Source: Methanoregulaceae archaeon
GTDB taxonomy: Archaea; Halobacteriota; Methanomicrobia; Methanomicrobiales; Methanospirillaceae
Assembly (NCBI GenBank): GCA_028679325.1
Contig: JAJRBS010000031.1
Coordinates: 1 to 11,517, forward strand
DNA: 11,517 nt
Reading direction: 5' to 3'
A program made the position numbers and the translations under genes. The notes under the pieces were generated by a model, which worked only from the letters and a program-made list of their open reading frames with translations, was not told where the DNA came from and did no database searches. Each line of letters begins with the position of its first letter. Position 1 is the first letter of the stretch. Positions 6,189-11,517 of this stretch are shown here, in pieces.

Positions 6189-6608
6189 TCAGGGTTTGAT
6201 AACAAGGGTTGCCGCCCTGCTGTGAGTCACGACGAAGGTGCTGACGCTCCCCGAGAGCATCCGCGATATCCGGCTCATGCCAACCGAGCCGAGCACAACA
6301 AGGTCGGCTCCCAGTCCTTCAGCAAGGGAGATGATGACCTCGCCCGGGTGGCCCTGTCTCAAGTGGATGACGAAACGGACACCTTCGGCCTCGAGCTGCT
6401 GTGCAAATCCGGAGACCATGGCCCTCTCGGTTTCAGGAAGTTCTCCCATCACCAGGTCCTTCCCCGTACCACCTCCTGAAAATCCCCGCTCGCTGACATA
6501 CACGAGGTGGAGGTCAGACGAGTAGTGCCTGGATACGTCCGCGGCAGCTGAGAGGACTTTTCCGGTCATGTCTGATCCGTCAACAGCAACCAGTATCTTC
6601 CGAAACAT
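6189..6608 (-). CDS. Universal stress protein (UspA family), ATP-binding type
   Basis: A 139-residue single Usp domain. It begins MFRKILVAVDGSDMT (1-15), with the conserved first strand and D10 at the nucleotide site, and ends with GSVGMSRISRMLSGSVS (107-123). G107-x2-G110-x9-G120-S121 fits the ATP-binding Usp motif G-x2-G-x9-G-(S/T), followed by VTHSRAATLVIKP (127-139), the closing strand. Usp proteins of this type bind ATP and act in stress or energy responses, often as dimers; the specific role is unknown. The loop GFSGGGTGK (42-50) is Gly-rich and probably flexible. It is the last gene of the minus-strand series, 49 bases after RNase III, and could share a transcript; a CCTTAAGAAT stretch near 6641-6650 may give it its own promoter. 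No Shine-Dalgarno site precedes the ATG. Confidence 0.9.
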   Translation of the reverse strand: MFRKILVAVDGSDMTGKVLSAAADVSRHYSSDLHLVYVSERGFSGGGTGKDLVMGELPETERAMVSGFAQQLEAEGVRFVIHLRQGHPGEVIISLAEGLGADLVVLGSVGMSRISRMLSGSVSTFVVTHSRAATLVIKP

Positions 6609-6657
6609 CGGCTCAGTCCAGTTGTAAATGCCCTGCCCGCATTCTTAAGGATATCCT

Positions 6658-7359
6658 TCAGACGGGCGATCCTCTCTGCCGGATCGCCTCCAGCGCCTGC
6701 CGGGCAGCTTCCCGGGTAGCATCGGCCTTGTTCTTCCCTGTCCCCCGACCGGCTACCAGTCCGTTGATGAGCACCACATAGACGAACAGCGGCCGGTGAT
6801 CCGCCCCCTCCCTGCTCTCGGGTTCGTAGGTGGGTGGCGGCAGTCCTGCCTTCTGAATCTGCTCCTGGAGCTCTTTCTTGTAATTCTTTGCAGCGCTGAA
6901 ACGGGTGGTTTTCGGGGGGAAGAAACGGAAGATGACTTCCCGGGTCTTTGCAAGCCCGGCATCAAGGTACAGGGCGGCGATGAAGGCCTCGAAGGCACCG
7001 GCAACGATACGCGAGGTCATCTGCTGCCCCTTTCCGACGAGGATAAGGTCTTCGAGGCCTGATCCCGAAGAAGCGACGTATCGTGCCAGGTTCATGTTCC
7101 GGGCAAACTCCATGCGAGCGGTGAGTCCCCCCTCTGCCTCCGGGAATGTCCTGTACAGGTGCTCGGCCAGGACAAAATTCAGGACCCGGTCGCCAAGGAA
7201 CTCGAGCCTCTCATTGTCACCCTCATTGCTCCCCGTCTGGCGGCTGTAGGAGCTGTGTGTCAGCGCCTGGTGATAGAGTTCGAGCGCTCCTGCGGAAATC
7301 CTTGTCCGCCCCAGGTTTTTTAAGACCGCCCTCAAGGCAGTCTTTCTCTCATCATCCAT
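6658..7359 (-). CDS. rnc: Ribonuclease III with a C-terminal dsRNA-binding domain
   Basis: A 233-residue protein of bacterial RNase III layout. The catalytic domain carries the signature NERLEFLGD (49-57; E50, E53 and D57 match E38, E41 and D45 of the Escherichia coli enzyme) and a second motif IVAGAFEAFIAALYLD (118-133) with E124 matching E117. The dsRNA-binding domain starts at NYKKELQEQIQKAG (159-172), with PPTYE, DHRPLFVYVVLING (187-200) and GTGKNKADATREAARQAL (206-223). It should cleave double-stranded RNA in rRNA processing and turnover. Most archaea lack RNase III, so gene transfer from bacteria is likely. G121 stands where the metal-binding Asp (D114 in E. coli) is expected; the codon at 6997-6999 reads GGT on the minus strand. 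The start at 7359 has AGAGG eight bases upstream. Whether the enzyme is fully active is open. Confidence 0.9.
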   Translation of the reverse strand: MDDERKTALRAVLKNLGRTRISAGALELYHQALTHSSYSRQTGSNEGDNERLEFLGDRVLNFVLAEHLYRTFPEAEGGLTARMEFARNMNLARYVASSGSGLEDLILVGKGQQMTSRIVAGAFEAFIAALYLDAGLAKTREVIFRFFPPKTTRFSAAKNYKKELQEQIQKAGLPPPTYEPESREGADHRPLFVYVVLINGLVAGRGTGKNKADATREAARQALEAIRQRGSPV

Positions 7360-7450
7360 GATGCAGTCCTCTCAGCCGAAAGAAGGCCAGCCTCTACCCG
7401 CCCCGGTCACCATCATTCTCCTATCACTCTCCCTTTCACCTGCGTCGTTA

Positions 7451-7987
7451 TCACTCAAAGAGTTTGCAGGGGTCGGCGTCGGATATGTCTTCTCCTTTCT
7501 CGTGCCTGAATTCCACCACCCTGGCCATCCATTTCAGGAAGGCGATACCGATGGCGCCGGTGCTCACCACAGACTGGAGGGCGATGTCCAGGGTTCGCAT
7601 ATTGAAGTCAGAATGGTAGGGATAGATATACTTCGAGACCGTGAAGCCGACGACTCTTCCCTGTTCGATGATCCGCGAGAAAGCTGTCAGCGGCGAACTG
7701 AACGCCCTGTGGAGCTCGAAGATGAACTGGGCATCGTTCCTGTCATAAAATTCGTTCAGGTGGACGATGGCGTCTTCCTCCTTCAGGGTGATCTGGAAGG
7801 CAACGACACAATAGTGCATGCCGGCCCGGTGATCGATCAGGACCGGAAAGTTGCCGAACCTGATCCAGTAGCCCCAGTTCTCTTCTTTCCCGCACTCGCG
7901 GACGAGCTCCACGTCCATGCTCGAGAGGTACTGTTTCAGGAGAGCCCTGGCTTCGGCATCAGTTCGAAGGGCAACGGTGTCTTCCAT
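7451..7987 (-). CDS. Uncharacterised archaeal protein, DUF2299-like
   Basis: A 178-residue soluble protein of alpha/beta composition with no recognisable catalytic motif. It has an N-terminal helix (11-24), a strand pair around NWGYWIRFGNFPVLIDH (37-53), a strand MHYCVVAFQITL (57-68), a helix HLNEFYDRNDAQFIFELHRAF (76-96), a strand VVGFTVSKYIYP (112-123) and a long closing helix TLDIALQSVVSTGAIGIAFL (132-151). This order, with a helix-FxxELxxxL segment followed by a VSKxIYxDxxxxxxF-type strand, resembles DUF2299, an archaeal family of unknown function with a chaperone-like fold; the match is from memory of the pattern and is weak. It lies between RNase III (91 bases downstream) and the hexuloisomerase (45 bases upstream), all on the minus strand, so co-transcription is possible. 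No Shine-Dalgarno site is clear. Confidence 0.7.
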   Translation of the reverse strand: MEDTVALRTDAEARALLKQYLSSMDVELVRECGKEENWGYWIRFGNFPVLIDHRAGMHYCVVAFQITLKEEDAIVHLNEFYDRNDAQFIFELHRAFSSPLTAFSRIIEQGRVVGFTVSKYIYPYHSDFNMRTLDIALQSVVSTGAIGIAFLKWMARVVEFRHEKGEDISDADPCKLFE

Positions 7988-8032
7988 GCTATGCTATTAT
8001 CCCACTGCCGCACAAGAGCCTGTCGCTCCCCT

Positions 8033-8698
8033 TCACTCGAGCCGGGATAATCGTCCCCGGACATCGTCGAGGTTACAGTGCCGGGCCTCGATGAGAGCCG
8101 ATATGACGGCATCAGAGAAGAGCAGGGCGGCGGTCTCGAAGAGGGTACCCAGTGGGGCGAAGGAACCGGACACGGACCGGTACTGTCCGGTTATCTGCCG
8201 CACTTCATACTGGCTGGAGAGGTGTGTGCCGGCATAGAGGCTCCCGAGGACCACGATGCAGGTGGCCAGTTTCGCCATCCGGGAGGTTCTGGTGGCCGTG
8301 ATCAGGCATATGCGCCCGTCAAGCTCCCGTGCTGTCTCGCAGACGTCATAGATGGAGTTCGTCTCTCCCGAACCCGAGAAGACCACCAGGGTGTCACCTG
8401 CAGAGAATGCAGGAGTGATGGTCTCGCCTATGACGTAGGAGTCGTAGCCTATATGCATCAACCTCATGGCGAAGGCTTTGGCAACCAGCCCTGAGCGCCC
8501 GGCGCCGGCTACGTAGACCCGCCCTGCCGCAAGTATCTCGTCGAAGAAATGGAGAGCCTCCTCCGGGTCGAGGGCGCCTGCCGTCTCCCGCATCTTCTCG
8601 GTCATCAGGAGCATCAACTCCTCGACCGGGTAACACCCGACCGGCTCGCGGCTAATTTCCTCTGGGTCAGGCATACCAGTACATGTGACCTCCGCCAT
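8033..8698 (-). CDS. hxlB: 6-phospho-3-hexuloisomerase (SIS domain)
   Basis: A 221-residue SIS-domain sugar isomerase. Motifs: GAGRSG (65-70), AMRLMHIGYDSYVIGETITPA (78-97), VVFSGSGETNSI (105-116) and SSQYEVRQ (161-168), ending with PLGTLFETAALLFSDAVI (182-199). These match 6-phospho-3-hexuloisomerase of the MJ1247 type, which interconverts hexulose 6-phosphate and fructose 6-phosphate. In methanogens it works with hexulose-6-phosphate synthase in reverse to supply ribulose 5-phosphate for nucleotides; that partner, often fused to Fae, is not in this window. Start choice: a GTG at 8752 gives an 18-residue longer form without family support; ATG 8698 is listed; ATG 8674 gives 213 residues and has GGAGG about 14 bases upstream. 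The family is typically near 180-200 residues, so a late start is favoured. The membrane-protein gene lies upstream on the same strand. Confidence 0.88.
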   Translation of the reverse strand: MAEVTCTGMPDPEEISREPVGCYPVEELMLLMTEKMRETAGALDPEEALHFFDEILAAGRVYVAGAGRSGLVAKAFAMRLMHIGYDSYVIGETITPAFSAGDTLVVFSGSGETNSIYDVCETARELDGRICLITATRTSRMAKLATCIVVLGSLYAGTHLSSQYEVRQITGQYRSVSGSFAPLGTLFETAALLFSDAVISALIEARHCNLDDVRGRLSRLE

Positions 8699-8808
8699 GT
8701 ATAAGGATTGCCGGATGTACAGCCACCTGCCCCGGACGACGGTCCCCTGCACAGGGATTATCCCGGAAAAATACAGCCGATCCCCGGCTTTCCAGATAGT
8801 CCCGGGGA

Positions 8809-9345
8809 TTAAACTTTTCTGCCCGGATCAGGAGAGGTTTCCCCTGTTCCGATCTCCTCTTCCTCGTACCGGGCCACTGCCAGGAGTTTCGGGGATGCCT
8901 GGAAGAGATAGTGGAGGATGAAGATATTGATGGGGATGCAGATCAGGGCCCGGGCGAAGAGGCCGGTCGAGAACTGCCAGAGGTTGTAGTAGTTCACCAT
9001 GACCAGGGCCACCGCGTACCCGGCCAGCATGAAAACGGCAGAATAGGCCACATCGATCCCTTTCCGGTAGAAGTAGGTTGAGAAGAAGCCAACGGTCAGT
9101 CCTGCGATGCTGAACGCGGCGATATCGATGGCCGGGATCTTTGCCGGCACACCAGCCATGAAGCCGATGATGAACCCGGGGGCCGGCCCGCCGATGGCAG
9201 CACCGATGGCCACAAAAAAATCGCGGAGATCGAGGACAAAGATATCACCGAGTGGCGTGATAAGGTTCAGATACCGGGTGAGAAAAGCGAGCAGACTAAA
9301 AACCAGGGTAATAAGCACCTGGTACCGAATCTTTCGCATGTCCAT
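8809..9345 (-). CDS. Five-helix membrane protein (S-component or 5TMR-LYT-like)
   Basis: A 178-residue integral membrane protein with about five helices (10-30, 42-66, 72-92, 100-118 and 128-150) and a charged C-terminal tail. The segment LDLRDFFVAIGAAIGGPAPG (38-57), followed by FIIGFMAGVPAKIPAID (58-74), has the DxRD then GG-P-PGxIxGxxAG pattern seen in 5TMR-LYT sensor domains and in ECF-type S components, which bind small ligands in the membrane. No kinase or other output domain is attached and no ECF ATPase gene is in the window, so the partner is unknown. The ATG at 9345 has GGAG eight bases upstream; a TTG at 9369 would add eight residues and is less likely. It is divergent from the histidine kinase gene across about 200 bases and precedes hxlB by 110 bases. 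Confidence 0.75.
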   Translation of the reverse strand: MDMRKIRYQVLITLVFSLLAFLTRYLNLITPLGDIFVLDLRDFFVAIGAAIGGPAPGFIIGFMAGVPAKIPAIDIAAFSIAGLTVGFFSTYFYRKGIDVAYSAVFMLAGYAVALVMVNYYNLWQFSTGLFARALICIPINIFILHYLFQASPKLLAVARYEEEEIGTGETSPDPGRKV

Positions 9346-9430
9346 AGGAAAAGCTCCGCTCACCGGCAAGGCCCGGAAATGTCAGGTGAACTGACGAACC
9401 CGATAATCCACTTCAACGTCACGAGACCGG

Positions 9431-9440
9431 ATATATTTTT
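9431..9440 (+). promoter_or_regulatory. AT-rich promoter element upstream of the histidine kinase
   Basis: ATATATTTTT is the strongest TATA-like run in the divergent intergenic region. It predicts a start near 9461. A second, weaker candidate (TTTTATT at 9513-9519) lies 26 bases before the ATG at 9542, which would make a leaderless transcript from that ATG. Which one is used bears on the unresolved kinase start. Confidence 0.4.
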
Positions 9441-9446
9441 TGCTTC

Positions 9447-9460
9447 GTGATTTTTATCAC
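9447..9460. promoter_or_regulatory. Perfect inverted repeat GTGAT-TTTT-ATCAC
   Basis: Five-base arms (9447-9451 and 9456-9460) flank a T4 spacer. It lies just downstream of the strong TATA-like run and around the predicted transcription start of the kinase, a position where a repressor would block initiation. The short arms and the half-site type TGATnnnnATCA are in the range of small helix-turn-helix regulator operators. It could also arise by chance in an AT-rich stretch. Confidence 0.35.
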
Positions 9461-9588
9461 TGAAGGGATCCCTGCGGCATGTCAACGATCATCTTTCCGC
9501 CGATACAGATACTTTTATTCCCCGACCAGCCAAGAACTCCCATGACCACGGGGGTGGGACCAGGTCCGAGGGGGCATCACCTGCTATC

Positions 9589-11517
9589 CTGTCGTACGAA
9601 AAGGTATTTTCCTACGGGACGTTTTTTTTCTTCGTCTTTATCATCGCCATCCCTGTTTCAGCCGCGAGCGGACCGGGGCTCTACTTTGTTATGCACGATA
9701 ACCTCCCGCCCTATGAGTTCACCGACGAAAAAGGACAGCCGACAGGATATGCCTATGATCTCATCCAGGCCCTGGCCCGCGATACCGGGCTTCATATTAC
9801 TGTCATCTCCGAAGAAGAGTTCGGATCCACCACAGATCCCGGGCCTGGACGGGTACTCATCCTGCCGGTGTTTACCCGGGGATCTCCGACAAAACCCCCG
9901 TACATCTCTGAGCCGGTCAGGGTCGTGCAGTACAGGCTGTATGCCCGGGATGACCCCGGGACTCGTCTTGAGCTCCTGCCCGGGGATATGGTCGTTATCC
10001 CCCGGAGCGGTTCCTTCCCACCCACCCTATACACTGGAGATCTCTACCTGGTTGCCGGGGCTGATACCCCTTCGGATGCCTTCGCCCGGCTGAACATGGA
10101 AGGCGGCGATTTTGCCCTTGTGGAAGGCCTGCAGGGCACTGACCTCCTGAAACATGGAGGGTTCCAGGGCATCAGGGCAATCGACAATTTTAGTGAGGAA
10201 GGCGCCTACACCCTCATGATCGTTGATCCCGGCGGGCTGTACCTCCCCCTTATCGAACAGGGGATACAGGACCTCCGGGAATCCGGAGAGATGGACCTGC
10301 TGGCCACCCGGTGGTTCACGCCCGTCGAGGAGGAGGAGGGGGAATCCCCCCTCCTCTTTTACCTTTTCACGCCGATAGCCCTGATTGCCCTGGTAGCCTT
10401 CTCCTGGTCCCGTGCCATGCGGTACCAGGTCTCGAAAAAGACCACCGAGCTCGAGACAGAGCTTCGCGAACGTCGTCGTGCTGAAGAAGAACTCTCCCGG
10501 GCACGGATCCAGCTTGACAGCATCATCAATTCCATCGCCGACCCGGTCTTTGTCAAGGATCGCGACCACCGGTGGATACTGCTCAACGATGCCTATTGCC
10601 GCTTCATGGGTCACCGGCGTGATGAATTGATCGGACGATCCGATTATGACTTCTTTCCTCCGGAGGAGGCTGAGGTCTTCTGGCAGAAGGACGAGCTCGT
10701 CTTTGAGACCGGGAAGGAGAATATCAACGAGGAGAACTTTACCGACGCCTCGAATACTCCCCACATCATTGCCACCAAGAAGGCCCTCTACACCGATGCC
10801 ATGGGCCAGAAGTACATTGTCGGTGTGATCAGGGATGTTACCGACCAGAAGAAGTTCGAGGAGACGCTGAAAAAGTTCAATGAGGAACTCGAGCGACGGG
10901 TCAGCGAACGTACTTCTGCACTGGTGAGGGCCAACAGGGATCTTGAGTCGTTTACCTACAGCGTCTCCCATGATCTCCGGGCACCTCTCCGTGCCATCGA
11001 TGGCTTTTCAAGCATCCTCCTGACCGAATCCGCGGGCATGCTGAGGGAATCGGAGATTGGCCTTCTTTCTAAGATCAGGAAGAATACCCAGCAGATGGGA
11101 AACCTGATAGACGATCTTTTAAACTTCTCCCGGATAGGCCGGAAGGAACTGAACAAGGCGGTGACCAGTCCTTTGGAGATCGTCCGGACCGTACTCGACC
11201 AGTTGCGTGCAGAACGGAAGGGCCGGGACGTGCGGATCAATCTGGGAGATCTCCCGGACTGCTCAGCAGATCCGGCCCTGTTGCACCAGGTGTACTACAA
11301 TCTTCTCTCGAACTCCCTCAAATTTACCCGGACCGTCGAACCCGTTTTTATTGATATCGGTTCGTTCTCCCGGGACGGGAAGACCGTGTATTTCGTGAAG
11401 GACAACGGCATCGGTTTCGACATGCGGTATAGCGACGTGATCTTCAAACCCTTCCAGCAGCTGCAAAGTACGCCGGATTACGAAGGAACCGGTGTCGGTC
11501 TGGCTATCGTTCACCGC
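9589..11517 (+). CDS. Membrane histidine kinase with solute-binding sensor and PAS domain (cut at window end; start unresolved)
   Basis: A sensor kinase running off the right edge. In order: a hydrophobic signal segment (9619-9666: FFFFVFIIAIPVSAA); an SBP_bac_3-like extracellular domain beginning LYFVMHDNLPPYEFTDEKG (about 9679-10320); one membrane helix (about 10357-10413); a short coiled coil; a PAS domain (about 10510-10858); HisKA with SVSHDLRAPLRAI, phospho-His codon 10969-10971; and HATPase_c with N box NLLSNSLKF (from 11299), DNGIGF (11401) and GTGVGLAIVHR (11485-11517). It should sense a small solute outside and phosphorylate an unseen response regulator. Start problem: this frame is open from 9451 yet holds no ATG, GTG or TTG until 9691, inside the first sensor strand. 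CTG 9589 is listed as the best in-frame guess, giving a normal signal peptide. The alternative is entry from ATG 9542 or 9479 in the next frame by a -1 shift at T8 (9622-9629). Confidence 0.85.
   Translation, partial: MSYEKVFSYGTFFFFVFIIAIPVSAASGPGLYFVMHDNLPPYEFTDEKGQPTGYAYDLIQALARDTGLHITVISEEEFGSTTDPGPGRVLILPVFTRGSPTKPPYISEPVRVVQYRLYARDDPGTRLELLPGDMVVIPRSGSFPPTLYTGDLYLVAGADTPSDAFARLNMEGGDFALVEGLQGTDLLKHGGFQGIRAIDNFSEEGAYTLMIVDPGGLYLPLIEQGIQDLRESGEMDLLATRWFTPVEEEEGESPLLFYLFTPIALIALVAFSWSRAMRYQVSKKTTELETELRERRRAEEELSRARIQLDSIINSIADPVFVKDRDHRWILLNDAYCRFMGHRRDELIGRSDYDFFPPEEAEVFWQKDELVFETGKENINEENFTDASNTPHIIATKKALYTDAMGQKYIVGVIRDVTDQKKFEETLKKFNEELERRVSERTSALVRANRDLESFTYSVSHDLRAPLRAIDGFSSILLTESAGMLRESEIGLLSKIRKNTQQMGNLIDDLLNFSRIGRKELNKAVTSPLEIVRTVLDQLRAERKGRDVRINLGDLPDCSADPALLHQVYYNLLSNSLKFTRTVEPVFIDIGSFSRDGKTVYFVKDNGIGFDMRYSDVIFKPFQQLQSTPDYEGTGVGLAIVHR
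9622..9629 (+). other. T8 homopolymer forming a -1 slippery heptamer at a frame junction
   Basis: Eight consecutive T lie in the signal-peptide region of the kinase. In the frame opened by ATG 9542 the codons read CGT TTT TTT TCT, so 9622-9628 is T TTT TTT, a perfect -1 slippage heptamer. One step back, or one extra T in the transcript or genome, joins that start codon to the kinase frame. I do not see an obvious strong stimulatory hairpin directly after it. Confidence 0.45.

Noticed and set aside
7358..8050. 230-residue + strand reading frame
   Set aside because: It is antisense to the DUF2299-like gene and overlaps the hexuloisomerase end; composition is irregular and no domain is seen. 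The minus-strand frame has a regular secondary-structure pattern.
9479..10093. 204-residue + strand reading frame beginning at ATG 9479
   Set aside because: Beyond the T8 tract this frame is out of phase with the conserved sensor domain and gives a Ser/Pro-rich product with no domain. Only its first part (up to about 9628) may matter, as the possible entry into the kinase by frameshift.
10027..10971. 314-residue minus strand reading frame
   Set aside because: It is antisense to the histidine kinase, whose sensor, PAS and HisKA motifs are plain.

Overview
The window looks like chromosomal DNA from a GC-rich methanogenic archaeon, most likely of the Methanomicrobiales type. This rests on archaeal TATA-like promoters with short or absent leaders, a five-repeat PEGA surface protein, a UPF0305/DUF2115 protein typical of methanogens, a 6-phospho-3-hexuloisomerase, a PsiE-like membrane protein, and a membrane histidine kinase of the PAS/HisKA kind common in these archaea. 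I see no tRNA, rRNA, CRISPR array or insertion sequence. Genes are tightly packed and no gene-free stretch exceeds about 200 bases.

Region 1 (1-3618), membrane protein and sulfur/molybdopterin genes. A six-helix DUF2238/YjdF-like protein (+) converges on larE (-), a PP-loop sulfur transferase carrying the three cysteines linked to [4Fe-4S]-type LarE. A divergent promoter region separates larE from a four-gene + strand operon: an E1-like MoeB/ThiF/HesA adenylyltransferase, a MoaD-like sulfur carrier ending in Gly-Gly, MoaE, and a RimI-like acetyltransferase. E1 activates the MoaD C terminus, and MoaD plus MoaE form molybdopterin synthase. Molybdopterin is needed in methanogens for the Mo/W formylmethanofuran dehydrogenase. 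Coupling is tight: an ATGA overlap between the first two genes, and a Shine-Dalgarno site for the acetyltransferase inside moaE.

Region 2 (3636-6159), cell surface and membrane. The PEGA protein (-) has a promoter placed for a leaderless mRNA. Divergent from it are a PsiE-family membrane protein and a DUF2115 protein (+).

Region 3 (6189-9345), all on the minus strand. In transcription order: a five-helix membrane protein (S-component or 5TMR-LYT-like), 6-phospho-3-hexuloisomerase, an uncharacterised DUF2299-like protein, RNase III and a UspA protein. RNase III is uncommon in archaea, and this copy has Gly where one catalytic metal-binding Asp is expected.

Region 4 (9346-11517). A promoter region with a perfect 5-bp inverted repeat precedes a histidine kinase that runs off the right edge. 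It has an extracellular solute-binding domain, one membrane helix, and PAS, HisKA and HATPase domains. Its frame has no ATG, GTG or TTG before the first strand of the sensor domain. A T8 tract forming a perfect -1 slippery heptamer lies where an upstream ATG frame would have to switch into the kinase frame. This is the oddest feature of the window.

I do not see a convincing undescribed multi-gene system. The best leads are the missing start or possible frameshift in the kinase, the altered archaeal RNase III, and larE beside the moa/E1 sulfur-transfer operon.
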